A model generated the notes under the pieces. It did no database searches. It saw only the letters and a list, made by a program, of their open reading frames with translations, and was not told the origin of the DNA. Shown here in pieces: positions 1 to 14,500 of a DNA stretch of 64,000 bases. This stretch comes from Porites lobata (Eukaryota; Cnidaria; Anthozoa; Scleractinia; Poritidae). Location: assembly GCA_942486035.1 (NCBI GenBank), contig CALNXK010000003.1:458501-522500 (forward strand), read 5' to 3'. Position numbers and translations under genes: made by a program. The stretch's first letter is position 1; each line of letters begins with the position of its first letter.

Positions 1-2511
1 CAGTGGTGGCTTGGCAAAATGTTGGCTGTTTTCTCACTTTACTACAAAACTGTCAGTTACTGCTCAGTGATGCAAGGGTGTGCTCCAGGAAAGGTTGCAT
101 GGAGCTCTGAAATTTTTAAATCCTAGTTGTTCACTATTCAAATGATATGCAAAATCTAAGATTTCCTTGATGCTGCATTGGTGAAAGAAAATTGCCAGTG
201 TCCACCAAGTGCTGCTAGATCACAGATGTGGTGATGGCATGGCCTCAAGATGGCTCACAATAGCTTCTTTTTATGGACCAATACCACTACCCTCTCCAGT
301 TGATACTCTAGCAATGGCGTTAAACTTAAACTTGGTTGACAATTTATCTCATGTAAAAGGTTACTATTATCCCTTTAAGCCCCAATATCCACATACAAAT
401 TCTCCAAACTGATCTCCATACATTTCCTTTAAGAATTAGTTGAGAGAATTTGATGGCAGATCAAAGCATTTTCTCTTTAGTGATCATTTCATAAATTCTC
501 ATAACCTAATCTCTTGACAAGGTTTGAATATTGTTGGGAGAAAACTGATGTTGGTCACCATTGGGACTTAAAGGGTTGCCAATCCCTTACCTTGAGCTTT
601 TATGGCTATTAAATTGCAATTCAAAATGAGTTCAGTGATCCCCATTTTTATTATCCAATATAGGTGAGCATGTAGAAATACAACTTTTTGCTAACTGTAA
701 AAACATTGTTGGGTGAGGTTCAGTTTAAGTTTTGAAAAAATATGACAGCCCATTTCCCCAGTTTACATGTATGAAAACCCTACCATGTCATAACACCAGT
801 AAAACAAACATTGTGATTTGATCAATGCAAGCTTTTCAAAACAAAAATTTGCAGCAGCAAAGCTTATCATATGAAGGTACATGTGAGACTTTAAAGTGGC
901 TCTGAATCCTCTCCCTCAATAGCTTTACTTATCATGTCTCTCCTCTTTTAGTTGCTGAATGTCATTGATGGTGCATCATCTTCACTTGAACACCTCTCTG
1001 TTACCTCTGGTAAAGTTTTTTATTTTGATTTTTAGGACATTGTTTCTGAATTAAAGCAGCCTTATTGTTATTAGATTATCAGTGAAAAACCAATTCTTCT
1101 GGTAAGGTGGTTCCTGTGAGAGGAGTTTGCAAATGTATTGTAATTACTTAGCTGTTCTAATTTAACATGGAACTCAGGCATCTTCTCAAAAAGTCACAAA
1201 AATAAGATCCAGACCCATTGTAACATAGTCAGAACTCCAAACTGGAAGGAGACAAACCATCTAGCTTTTAGCAAGTACAAGGCTGAGAAGCTGAACCAAG
1301 GCTGTTAGTAAGATTTCAAGTTGCTAAGGATAAGCAATTAGTAGGTGGGGGGGAATTGAACAGGTTTTCTATTTTCCTTTTGTTTCTTATGATAGTAGCC
1401 AGGGAAAATCCACAGCCCTCAGCCCTGCTGGAGTCAGGACAAGTGAGAAGAAGTAAACCATCTAATGGTCAGAAGAGGAATCACATTGACCACTTGGCCT
1501 CATTTTCTCCTTAATAGTCCTGACCTTGAACTTCATGCTCGTCTGCTGCACTCACTTATGGGATAATGTATTGTTAACCCGAAGAGGAATGTTATATCTC
1601 CAGTTCCCCGTGTACCAACTTCTAGATACACGTAATGGTTGCGAGCATTTATTATAACTGTTTAAGCACTTGCTGTGCCCTCCACTCTCTGATAATTTTG
1701 AAGGTTGTGATTAATTTCTGCAGATGTAAGGGAGGAGCTGGAGAAAGCAACATTGCTGTGTCTCAGAATGGTTGAAGTTGCACTGGAAAAGCAAGGGCAG
1801 TTCATGGAAATATTCCGCAGTGTTCCGCAGCAGTCAGCAGTTATGGTATCACCTTTGGAGGAACTCCTTCTTAGTATTAACCCACAGTCTAATACTGCAG
1901 ACTATCTTCTTAAAATAATGAAGTAAGTAAATAAGCTGGTGGATTGATCTGGGGTTTATAGTTTCATTTTAAGACGGAATCCATCAGGAAATTGAGTAAT
2001 TTTAATTTTTAGTGGACAAAAATCTTGTACCAGAACAATATTTAAACCATATCACATTCTTTTTCACATTTTTCAAGGGCCATAGATATAATTAGTTATA
2101 TGTAATAGCACTAAAGACAATTTCTTATTTGAGCCCGAGAAAATGAATTTCAAATTTCACAGAAATTGTGAAAATGCAGGTAAAATTTTTATGCATAAGA
2201 TTTCATTTTGGTCCATTTTGTGAAATTTGAAATGTGTTTTCTTGGGTTCCCATGAGAAATATTCTTTGGTGTTATTACAGATAACTAACTACATCTGTAG
2301 CTCTTAAAAAAAGTAAAAATGAATGTAATATGCATTATTCTGGATGAAATATGCATTAATCTGGTACAAGGTTTTTGTCCACTGAAAATAAAAATGACTC
2401 AATTTCCTGATGGATTCTGTCTTGAAATATTACTCAACATGTTTGGTCAGGTATGGCCATAAGCAGTACAACCTGTACTGACCAAATACATGTACCTAGT
2501 GCTTGGGCAAA

Positions 2512-2561
<50 letters not shown>

Positions 2562-5500
2562 CGAATGTACATGACACTTGATTAGTAACAACAATGCTGC
2601 ATCACGAAACATGGTGGTTTAAAGGAGGAAAATACAGGATACTCGTCTTGTAGCTAGAGTCAGGCAATTGAAAATTAATGTTTGCAAGTTGCAATAAAAT
2701 TGGTCTTGATTTAAATCTGGATAAGTTTGGCAGCTGGATTAACACTTAAGCCAATCAAAACAGTAGTAGTAATACACTCAATTGTTCTTTGTAAACTGCA
2801 GTGGTAGCTTAAAATGTTTATTTCTGTGAGGTTGAGAATTTTTTCTCTTTTACGGCAGATTTGTTTCTCACCTTCACACTGGAGCTGAACTCATTCTTTC
2901 TGTTGTCAAAATTTTGTGTGTGGTCTGTCAATCAACAACAGTTCAGAGACATCTTGTGAGTTTGTTGACTGCAAATCAGGTGAGTTCGAGAGGTACTGTA
3001 TAGTGACCAACATCAATTTTCTCGTTGCTATGTCAATTCATAATCATGAGAAGAAGTCTTGAGAATTAACGAAATGGTCAATCAGAGGAAATGCTTTGAT
3101 CTTTTAACAAATTCTCTCAACTAAGGTCAGACTAAAGAATTGGCGAGTGGATATTGGGCCTGAAAGGGTTAAATACAGTGATGGCTTAGTTAACTGAAAA
3201 AATAAAGCTAAGTCGCCTTCGCACTAAAAATCAAAGTCGGCGTGAAAAATCTTCTGTATGCCTTATTTTGCCAATTATCACGTTCGTAAGAACGCATCCT
3301 AATCTTGGTGTTCCTTTGGTACAAAGCCCCAAATTTTCGAAACATCGCGGGCGACTGCCGATTGGCCGCCCCTACTGATTATATCAGGAGCATCCCGGCC
3401 GGCAAACTGGACTCCTTTCGACTCGATTTCGTTTGCGTAAGTGACGAACGCGGATCCGCAATCAATGATTGCCTCTAGTATCAACAATTTATAGTACAAC
3501 AGAAGGCTTTGACTTATTTGCTCTTTTATCTTTTAACCCCAAGTCTGTATCACAGCAAATCCTGATTGGATTTGTTGACCAGCTGGAAATAAATGAACCG
3601 GAGGACCCTCAAGCAAAAGACGAACAAGAACTTGGAAAGGGTAGGTCTTTGTTTGTTACTGCTAGTATTTCCGTTTAATAAGGAATGTTTTGTTTAATGT
3701 GATTCCCTGGTTTTGCACTGCGCATCTCTTACTGCGCATAACAAGATGGCCTCCTGTAAAAAAGAGCATGTGAAGTAACATTATTAAAATGAAGTTGACC
3801 GAAGAGAAACGCTATTGCAATTTTTGCTTGCGGTTGATTCTTGCCGAGGTGAGACTCAATGTGGTGGGAATGTGCTTAACGTGAGCAGTACGCGTGTTGC
3901 TGAATTCGACTTCCTCACGGAGAACCTCGATAGTGGATGTTTAATTTGTGCTTATTCACGTTGATTTTCATTTAAACGCTTTCTTTATCACATTGTGTCC
4001 TAAATGTGATATCTCGATGTAAATTCTGTAAAAACGGATTTTTTAATACTTTCTTCCCCCTTTCGCATACATTCTATTTTGAAACTCGCCCCAGTCCTCT
4101 CTCAAAAATCAAGGAAAATGCATTTGGTACGCACTTTCTGCAGCTCTACCGCAAAAACGAGTACGATGACCCCCATTTTTTATTTCATGATTTTAATAAG
4201 GACAGTACTTCCTTTCGGTGAGAAAAAAATTGGCAGAAATCTATGTTCAGTTTTTTCGCAATTTCACTAAATTGTACGGATTGAGCTATGACGTGTCGAA
4301 TAGCGCGTGTCCAATTTAATTCTACTTTGGAGCGTAAAGTAAAACCAAGGGCATTAAAAGGCATTTTTCTAGTACGTAAGTGGATAAACAATACATTAAA
4401 ATCAAATTCTGTGCGATACCACATGCATCATTGAAAAAAATCTTTCCTTTTTGTCTAGTTTTGGGCTGAGCGCGGTTTTTGTCAAAGGGTCCAAAATAGC
4501 CGTATTTGTCAGCATTGTGACGTCAAAACGAGCACGGTGACCCCCACTTTTTATGACCTTTTTATCATCTTCTTGACTTGTTAGATCAGTGTACCAAGTT
4601 TCTCCTACAATCTATGTTAGGTTCTTTTACTAGGGAATCACCTTAAACTCAATCTTGCCCAATTGGAAGCTTTTATCCACTTTGAATTAGCCCGTTCCAG
4701 GCCTTCAGATTGTGGAGACGGCGCAAAAAGATGCGAACTAGAAAGGCAGCGAGGGGGTTGGGGTAGGGGGGTTTCCGGTCGTTTCTATACAAGTTTACTC
4801 TGTCGAGTTGTAAATAGTTCCACGTACTTGACCTAAAGAACGAAGAATATTCACCCAAAATGTTTTTCTTGTTCACGCGCAAACTATACTGGAAGTGAAA
4901 GAAATTTTGGTGCAATTCATCACTGCTTGAGTTCGTCTCGAAACGACTTGTTTCCAAACGACGACCGATTTCCTTAGGGGGCGAGAGCGAGTTCCCTCCT
5001 CTCTCCGGCCCTCGCTTCCTCCTTACTTTTTTCCCGTTCTCTGACTTCGCCAAGCACTCTACTATCTGAAGGCCTGGAAAAGACCAACTTTGAATACACG
5101 TATTCAATACTATACCTAATATAAGGGATCTCACAAATTTCTCTATGATTTCTTTGTCACAGAATTTATTATTGCACAATTATTTATCTCACAATTTTAT
5201 ATATGATTTCCTTTGTCACAGAATTTATTGATGAGAGGTCTTACGGTGCGGCACAGATACGGAATGCAGTAAGACAAAATATTTTGAGATTGATCCTTCA
5301 TTCACTGCAGCACCCATCGCCGAATCTTGCTCATTTTCTAATGGGTTTTGAGCTGAGAAAGCCGTCATCAAAGACCAATCTCCAGGACCCTGGTAAGTAG
5401 CCGGGGTATTTGTTATTCTATAAGCTGTTGAGGACCTAACGTCTATCAAAGGCCCCGAATGCTAATTAAAAGACTCAGAAGTCCTGTCTCCTTTACCTTC

Positions 5501-8500
5501 TTTGAATTCGTACATTCTCCTACGCAATGAATATAACATTCCTACGTTTCACTGTCACTTTCGAACTACAGTACTTAGTTTAATTCAGTATTTACAAAAC
5601 CAAAAATCAAGAGCTGAGTTAACTGGCACACTATTGGCTGTAACACAGTGACAGCCGAATTCAAAGAAGATAATGAATTCAAGGGATATGCCGCCCAGCC
5701 GTGCAAGATATATATATACTCTGCTAGTTTGCGAGAAACTCAAACTCGGCAGGTAAAGAGAGCACATCCTTACAGGAGAAGAAAATCAAAAGCAATTCTG
5801 CAACAATTATTCTTGTCTTCTGAGACTTCAAGGGAGCACAAAACAATTTGGGTATTAGTTCTCGAATTTTTTTGCCGGTCTCACTCTAACATACTGGCTG
5901 TTTTGCACTTTGAATAATCGGTGCATATATGGGTGCGTGGACCTTTTTTCAGTGAATTTTTTATATTTGATAGGTGTCCTTGGAGCATCTAAGACATGTC
6001 TTCATGCAGTACTAGACATGCTGAATAGAGGTGTAGATACACACCACGGGCCTTTTTGTGTGACAGAAACTCCAAAATTTGCTGAGCTTGCATATCAGCT
6101 AATTTATAGTCTATGCGCCAATAAAGACACTGCTACACCAACACTGCGCTATCTCAGGACCAGCCATGACTTCTTGTACCGTCATCTTCAACATTTACCT
6201 TTTAAGAATCTTTCCAGCATGGTTGGTGATGATGGTCAACCATCACTGCCGACGCAGACAATTGTTAGTCAACAATCGTGGCTTCTGAAGACTGCAGCTA
6301 TTGAACTAAGAATGACTGCTCAAGGGCGTCAAAGGTCACACGCGCAGAGGCTTTTAGTGTTGTTAATGGGCGAGCCCTCAGCACAGGCAGTATTAGGCAT
6401 GTCACAGGTTGTACCAGAGCTTGTTCCCAGACGACTAGAAGATGATTTCTCCGCAGCTGACACTAGCCATGTCACGTATGCTGATTTGGGAAAGGCACAG
6501 ACTCGGCGCAAGCTTTTAGCCATTCTGGAGTCAGTAGAATTCAGTCAAGAGCTACCCCCGCCTTTGCATTTGAATTATTTTGATGTGTCCGTCACCGAGA
6601 AAGCCATAAGTTCATGTGAGCAGAAGGAGGAGGACAGTGGTGTAATGTTCTGTAATGTGCCTGCTCTCCATAAGTTACTGATGGGTGAAATTTCAGGGGT
6701 GCAAGGAACGGCAACAGCTGGACAAAGGAACTTTTTGATTCAGGTAAAACTTATTTCTTGCCGTAGTGTGAAATGTGGCCTAGTTTGGGGCCAAAGATAA
6801 CTGACTCGGCTGGATATCAACCTAGTTTCTGCAGAGTTACCACAGCGGGGGTAAAGTCCGGGAAAACAAGAATTTTTTATTCTGAAAGTTAGGGAAATTT
6901 TGCAAACGAAGGGAAAATCTTGGTTCTTGGTTTAACAGTCGATACCTTTTAAATAACTTTCGCGGTCATGTTCTATGTGCTCTTAACAATTGTTTTTGAA
7001 TAAATGGTGAACTTTTGATTTAAAAAAATAGATTTTGGTCAACGTGTGGGTATAAACAGTTGTCAATTCCTTGCAGTGTCCTAAAATCATCTGTGCAGTC
7101 ACAAATGCGTTTGTGTTGGTCGCAATGTCGAGTCCTGCATGTTTCTTGAAAGTATTTAAAGGAACAGAGGTCCAAGTGTCCTTAAATAAACTCATAGTGC
7201 CTGTATCGTAGACGAAGGAAGGAAGGGAGGGCTCCCTCAGCAGCATATTGACAGTATGTCCTTAATTTTGTTACAGGAAGTCAAAGACATTCTTCATAGC
7301 GTTGTGCTTCGTAACATGATGCGAGAGAGCTTGCACATCAAGAAAGAATCCTTTGAGGCGTGGAGGAGGGTTGTAGAGGTGACCCTTGCTTCCTGTCCAG
7401 CTGATATTTTGCCGAAAGACACCAGACAGACTGTTATAGCAGATATACTACAGGATTTACTGTCCAAGGTACATGTATGACCTTCACAGTTGATGAATTT
7501 TAACTCTACAGTTGGTTCCTTTTATTTTTCATTTTCCTTCTCTTTTTCTTGCTCGTCTTTTTCTTTATTTATTTCCTGTAACAAAATGGTGTCTATTGAT
7601 CTTCACATACCTCATGCAGAGAAAGCACTCGCAGTTAACCGCCGTATCACTACTCATCTCTGATGTACTTGGGTAAGCGCTGGTCTGTCGAGCGGGACGC
7701 CGCGAATTCAGAGCCTAGCCGGACCAACACACACAAAGTGCTGCTTTGGTGATGACATTTTGGAACGGTTAAAACTTTCAAGCCTTTTCGGATAAGGTCG
7801 ATAAACCGTAGGCTTCGTTCAAATAAAAATTCCACTCTTTGTTCGTAAAGAGTAGCGGATGTTGTCCTCGGTGCAGTAGTGGTTCATCTCAAAAGAAATT
7901 CTCATTCACTTTAGGGGGCATTCATAACTCACTGCTTCATTAACTATAAACTGCGCCGTAAGCAGTGTGGCAAATGTCCAGACCAGTGTTGAAAATTATC
8001 CCTGAAATACTGGCCTGCGAGCAGGCTCACATGGGCGAATTCGGGGAAAATTTGGCGGTGGAACCGCCATCCAGCAAGTGCTCGCAGGCTATCCCTGAAA
8101 AGCCCTGGAAGAGTGGATAATAGAATGCTTAGTGAATCAGTATACAATGAATTTTAGATCGCAGATGAGGATGCGTTACCAGAGCTTACATCACCAGTAT
8201 CAGGAGTCCTTCTCTCCCTCCTAGCACATCTGCGTCAGTGTACAATATCCCTGGACTCATCCACAGCTACATCCTTACCAATCCTAGATGGTACAGGAGG
8301 AAGCAGACCCCTGCATCAAGCGGCTAGCGGTAGCTCTCTACCTGTTGGACCATCTGTGGCCATTTTAAAGGGGCTCATTGAGACCGTGCTTCGATGTGGA
8401 GGCGGGCTACAACGGGTCAGAGCTAATTTGTACGCTGCCCTGTTGTACTTCATGCAGACCGCACCAGAGTCTCAACAAACAAAGGAAAGAGGTACCATGC

Positions 8501-11500
8501 TTAAAATGTAAAAAACATGTCCTGTCCTTGTTCATCGTCGATGATGTGTATAAAGAGTAAAATGTCGCCTGATGAAGACCTACAGTTAGCGGTCGAAACA
8601 TGGCGATCAATACAGAGATTTAGAATCACGGCCGGCAAACGGCAAACGGGATTTTACAAGTTGAGAATTTCTCAAAATAGGAAATAAGTAGATAGAAACT
8701 GTCCAAAACAGTTCTTATGGAAAAAATGGCGTAAAACTACTATTTTTAAGTAGAAGTCATGAACTATAAACGACAAGTTATTGGAAAACTTGGTCACGTT
8801 GTACAAATTCACGTTTACCGTTTGCCGTAAGCGTGGCTCTAAATCTCTTTAATATCTAAGTGACAGTCGTGAGACAAACGATAAAACGAAACCCTTTATA
8901 TGCCCTGTCCTCTTCACCGCCCGGTTTTGGCCAAAGAATAATTGTTACTAGTGATATAGTTCCTAGCGTCTCGGTCTGTTTATTGTGGGTAGAATTTTAT
9001 TCACTCTTTTATTACCTCAATAGATCTCGTTAGCTTTTATGTTTTGTTTTCCCAATGTAAGTCATGTGATAATAATTTTGAGAACTATTTCTTTCAAATT
9101 TCGGATAATTCACGTGCATATGTAAGCATAATTATTTAAGAAAAGACAGAGGATCAAATTCCCCTGCGACATTGATTGAGAAAACATAGCATACAAGCTA
9201 AGTAGGTCTATTGGTAGAGCTGTAGTTTCTAGGACGAGTACTCAGAAACGTAACACGTCTGAGGGCGAGAATACCGCCTCTGCCCTGCAAGTGGCTAGAC
9301 CTTCGCCCAGATTGAATTATGAAGCAGAAGTTGTGAGGCCAGGGACGGAAAACATTTGCCTCGAGTAGAACCTTGTGCTTATTGCGTTAATGCTTTGTTT
9401 TGTTAACAGGTGTAATGGAAAACGTGTTATCACTTTACCCTGGTCAGTCATGGGACACCAGTATTTTGCCTGTACTGTCCAGCTATGGTGAACCATTCAT
9501 GGACGCTGTCTGTAGAGACTCCTGTGATGGCCACGACGTAGGAAGGGTAAGACAAGAGAAATCTTGTTACATCGGGCTTGCCTGTGACCCTGGGCTGCCT
9601 ACAGATTGTAGCCGTACTACCGTAGTAGCCTCTTGCAAACTGTCTCTTTTGCTCAAGCGTTGCTTTTTCGGACCCTGTTCAAAACCGTGCAACGCAAAAT
9701 TGTGCAGAAAACGTCCGCCTACCCGTGTTGCACGGCGTCAACGTTGAACTAAACATTGTTGCGCTAAAAATCATCGTTACGAATCGTTCTGTGAAACGAA
9801 ACCTTAAGCTTTACGTGCAGAAGGGAACTAAAAAGTGTTTTGTTTTTTATGCAGATGCTGGCATTTTCTCTTTTGGATGCAATAGTTGCTGTTGACTGGC
9901 AACAGCGTTGGTTAAACTATCTCAGCCTTAAGGGATACCTCAGGCACATGGTGGAGGGACTAGCTCATGAGGACCACATACTGCAGTCAATGTTGAACCC
10001 TTCACCTGAGCCCCTGAAGGTAACGGCCCTAGGGGCTTTGACTTTTACGTGTTAAGAAAGGTGTCTTTAAGGACTAAAACTATTGTGTTGCAAGAGGTAT
10101 GCACGGCCATAGATAGGATTTGTAGCGTTTGTTTATAAGCAGGCAGTTATTGCTGCTGCCTTTTGAAAGAAACAGAGCACATTTGTAACAATAGAGTTTA
10201 AGCTTCACGTATACGGCTAACGGCAAACGTCAGACTCAAGTTGAGAATTTCTCAAAATAGAAATTGAGAAGATAAAAACAGCTCAAAACAATTCTCATGG
10301 GTATAAACTCGCGTGAAACTACTAATTTAGGTGTAGAAATAATGAACAGTAAACGACAAGTAAAGGAAAAACTTGGTCACGTGGTACAAATTTGCGTTTG
10401 CCGTGTGACGTAAACGTGATCCTTAACCTCTCTAATACCTCGGTGTCATCATGCATGAGAGTGGCCATGCTGAGACAGTTCTTGCCACCTTCCAAGGAAG
10501 TTAGGCCCGGTTCAGACGCCGCTCCACTCATGCGCCGAACCTAGCTGATGAAGTAGGTACGGCAAAAGAGGGGTATCTGCATCAATTTGGTACGGCAGTT
10601 TTATTTTGGTGCGGGAAAAGTTCGACAGAGTCTGTCGAAAGTTTGTCGAACTTTTGTCGAACTTAACTTACCCTCGACACACGGTGCGCCGTCTGAATCA
10701 GATGTCGTGCCAGTGTCGCTCCAAAGTCAAAATTATTCAATAAGGTTCGGCACATGAAAAGTACCGCGTCTGAACCAGGCCTTACAATTTTTTGAGCGCA
10801 AAAACCTAACGACTTTCGTGATTGGATAACCTGAGAAAACAGTTGACGCTTCGCAAACCCACCACTGGTTTCCCCGCGAAATGACGCCAGGGAAACGAGC
10901 GCAGAAATTACTATACTGATGACGTGTCACTACTCAGATCTCATTGGTCGTGCTGCGTGGGAAACGTGCTTCAACCAATCAGAAGAACTACCCAGATCTG
11001 GGTAGTGACACGTCATTAATATGGGGTGGTGTCACGAAATGTCGGCTTTTTTTCTCAGGCTAGTGATTGGATTATCTTGTCTTTTTCACAGTCATGTTTC
11101 CGAGGATTTTCTTCATCCGTCGTGTCATTTTTACCTTTCCTAGGGTTCGAACTGTATTTGGCTTTTCCTAGCGCTCTAGACTAAATGCTAAGACAGAAAA
11201 AGCTACTCTAGAAACGTGTTAACAAAGAACTTGGAGCCTTGTTTTATTGCTTCGTAGATTCATATCCTAGATTAAATACAAAAGATTAGCATTATCATAA
11301 AGGATGTGTTGATTGACGGCGTAACTGTCTTTTGCAACAGGCATTGTACATTTACGAGTCCAAAATGGCCCTTTTAACCCGCATTGCACAGTCTGCAGAA
11401 GGCGCCAAGGTGCTTCTTCAAGCGGGGCTATTATCACGTTTGGCAGAATGCACCTTCCTTGATCAGAGGCCTGAGCGTGAGAGGACTGTAGGTTTGATGT

Positions 11501-14500
11501 CCAGGAGCCTTCATGGTCCCGATCAAGACGTGAGCTCTGCTGTGCCTGACTCATTTGTCCCCTCAGTTATTGATAGATACAGACAGCTACTTATGCCAGC
11601 TCTCAAGGTCACACTGGCCATCTTGACATCACTTGGATCACAGCACAGGGAGGCTGCTACGAAGGTACGTAAATGCCAGCTCCAGAAACTATGAAAGGAA
11701 TGGGTACAAGCTTTCGGCTCAACGACGTCTGGGATTGTTTGGGTAAACAAGCGTTATGTACTTATGATTGGTTGCCTTGAATGCCATCGACCAATCATAT
11801 GACTAACTCTTGTCCACCCAAACCATCCCAGAGCTTGTACTCATTCTTCCTTGAGTTTCTGAAGTGGGAAATAGTACGAAGAGAAAAGCAACTGAGAGAT
11901 TTATCCTTGTGTTCACTGTCCTAACATCAACACGCTTATCCTTTACAGTTGTCTCGATTTGTCAGTAATACCAGTTGGGATAATTTGTTTTAATATCAGC
12001 TGTTTTATGGGCTTCTCGGAGACGGGCTGAAAGGACTAAAAATGACTGATAAAATCACTTAAAATGACCATCCAAGTAGTTTTAAGAAAGTAGACCCAGT
12101 CGTGGGTTGCCATTTTATGTTTGGTGTTTGCTTATCGGCCTTTGAGCCAACTGTGTTGTTGCTAATGGTTTTTGCAAAGTTGTCTTGTCCGTTGATATGA
12201 TGTCCAACGTTTCCGGCCTCACACGGCAGGCAAATTGAGAGAAGACTAATAAGAACGTCTTGTAACGAAAGTGTCTTTATTTAGATTGTGCTTTTTCCTC
12301 CACCCCTTCCCCCTTTTATTTTCCACTTATATATCTCCTTGTCACAGGCGCCTGGCTCCCTTGGCGTGGGGGCTCATGGCTGGAGGGCGCGGGTTTGCCA
12401 GCCGTGGGGGCGTAACTTTTTTTAGGGACTGGCTTTGCCAAAAGTTGAAGCCCCTGGACATCCCGGGCACCAACTTCCACTTAGCGACGCAGTTGTTAAT
12501 TGCAGGTTTTGCACTTTGTGGTTGCCCATGTGGACGTTTTTATCAGCATTCTTCAAGACCGACACACCGTACATACATCAGGCTCGTTACACGAAGTAGG
12601 GCTTGTTACAGGCATCATGTGCAACATGGGGTTGACCGAGGCGAGTTTAACAGCTGACGAAGAACTGGGGCAAGAACAAATCCAACTCAGGGGACCCCTG
12701 GCAAGAATCCAACGGTTAATGATTGGGTTGTTTCCAAGATACTGTTCAAGTGATAGTTGGGAAAAAGTAAGTTGTATTTGGAGCGAAAAAGGAAAATCGT
12801 CGTATAAAGTGTCTCTTTCCCCACCTGAATGGAAAAATTTGTGTTTGAAAATTTTGTGTTGTAGGATTTCTTGTCGTTATGAAGTTATTTCACTTAACCA
12901 GGTTTTTCCACCTATCCCCTTGACGTTTAGATCTTAGCAACCTTATTTCAATTCATTTTTCGGTCTGTATTGGTATTTTTATTTCCTCTGATATCAACTT
13001 CAATACATTTGCATTTCTAAATTCATAGTTGTTCGCTGCTTTGTCTGGTGGCCACAAAACCAACCTTTTTAAAAACGCTTTATTGTTTCACATCCTGCAT
13101 TACAAAATGCGACTTTGTTTTCCTAAAGAGAGACACACTTTTACCTTAAATGATCCACCCTCACATCAGTCTTGTTCTTTGATTCTGTTGGGATTTCATC
13201 GCTTAAATGACAGACTATTTGTGGTTTAAAATTTTTAATCCTTTTTTTTGCAGATTATCAAATCTATGTTGGAGGAAAACAACGAAGAGCCTGGTGCCAA
13301 GTACAGTTTGGTAGCCATGGAAACCACCGAAAAACTGCAAAGGATCTGCTCTAATATTGTTGGCTATTGTAAAACCGTGATGTCTTTAACAGGTATACAT
13401 ACTTATTTTTCTATCAATACCTATCTTCCTTTCTCCCCTATTCTTGTTCATTTGCATTAGATGCGACGTTTGAGCTGGGTATAACATCACACACACAGTT
13501 ACCCTTTTCGAGGGGCAGGTGATAGGGTGGCGGGGTGGGGGGCGGCAATGTTCAACTGATCGCTCGATTGAGTTTGATCAGCCTTAAGGTGGATTTCCAA
13601 TTTTTTTAATTTTCTCGTGCTTACGCGTGTAAAATTTACGTGGGTTAGTAAAATAGCGCAATGTATGGAAGGTGGCGCGTAAACGTAACAGTTGAACCTC
13701 GCTCAACGTTCACTTTAGCGCGGGGACTTCCATACATCGCCTCTGTTTTATCAACGCAGGTAATTGTTGCGCGCGTAAGCACGTAAAAATTACGCGAAAG
13801 TGGAAATAAGTCTGAATTAGAAAAAGAAGAGTGTGGCAAGGAGAAGCAAGATGAATAAACCTCTGCCTTTATCGAAAGAAATGAAAAAAATTTGCAAGCC
13901 ACAGTAGTACAGTAAGCATCGAACTACTACGCAATTTTGAGGGGGGTGGTGGGCGGAGATAATATATTATCGTATGTGACGTCATGAATAGGCAACTCAA
14001 TAAGATCACGTCAGACTGTTCTTAGAATATGACCAATATGACCAATATGACCTGTTTGGCAGGTTTTTTTGGATCGGTAATGTCACCGATTAGTTGACTA
14101 CTAATTAGAAATGCTCATTGGTTCATTCATATGGCAAAAATATCCTGGAGATTCTATGCCCTCTATACTACTAGCCATACACAGGTGTTTTCAGTGAACT
14201 TATATGGTGCCTCTTGACCGTTTAATAGAACCTGTACGCACTGAATAAAACTTAACAGACTTAAAAGCCAATACTGAAACATAACTTGATGGAGCTTGAG
14301 TAAAGGTGACTAGCTGCTCCTTAGAAGGCGTCCGTTTTTAACTAAGAAAAGCCATTTTACGGACGTCGTCAAGTGATCTGTAATTATCGTTGATATTGTT
14401 TGGTCCCCCTTAGGTTCTGTTGGCTCTCACTGCCAAGCGCTGTTTTCACCAAGTCTAACCGACTCATTGTCACGCGATGCTCGTCTCACCAGAGACGGTA

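Noticed and set aside
3299..3499. 66-codon minus-strand ORF in a NUP205 intron
   Set aside because: Protein-like composition, but no recognisable family, no neighbouring exon and no promoter cue; possibly a gene relic, not supportable.
4673..5179. 168-codon minus-strand ORF in a NUP205 intron
   Set aside because: It lies across an inverted-repeat element and its composition follows the A/G-rich repeat; no domain or splice context.
9195..9330. tRNA-like string 'tctattggtagagctg'
   Set aside because: It resembles an A box, but no acceptor-stem pairing or B box at the proper distance was found.
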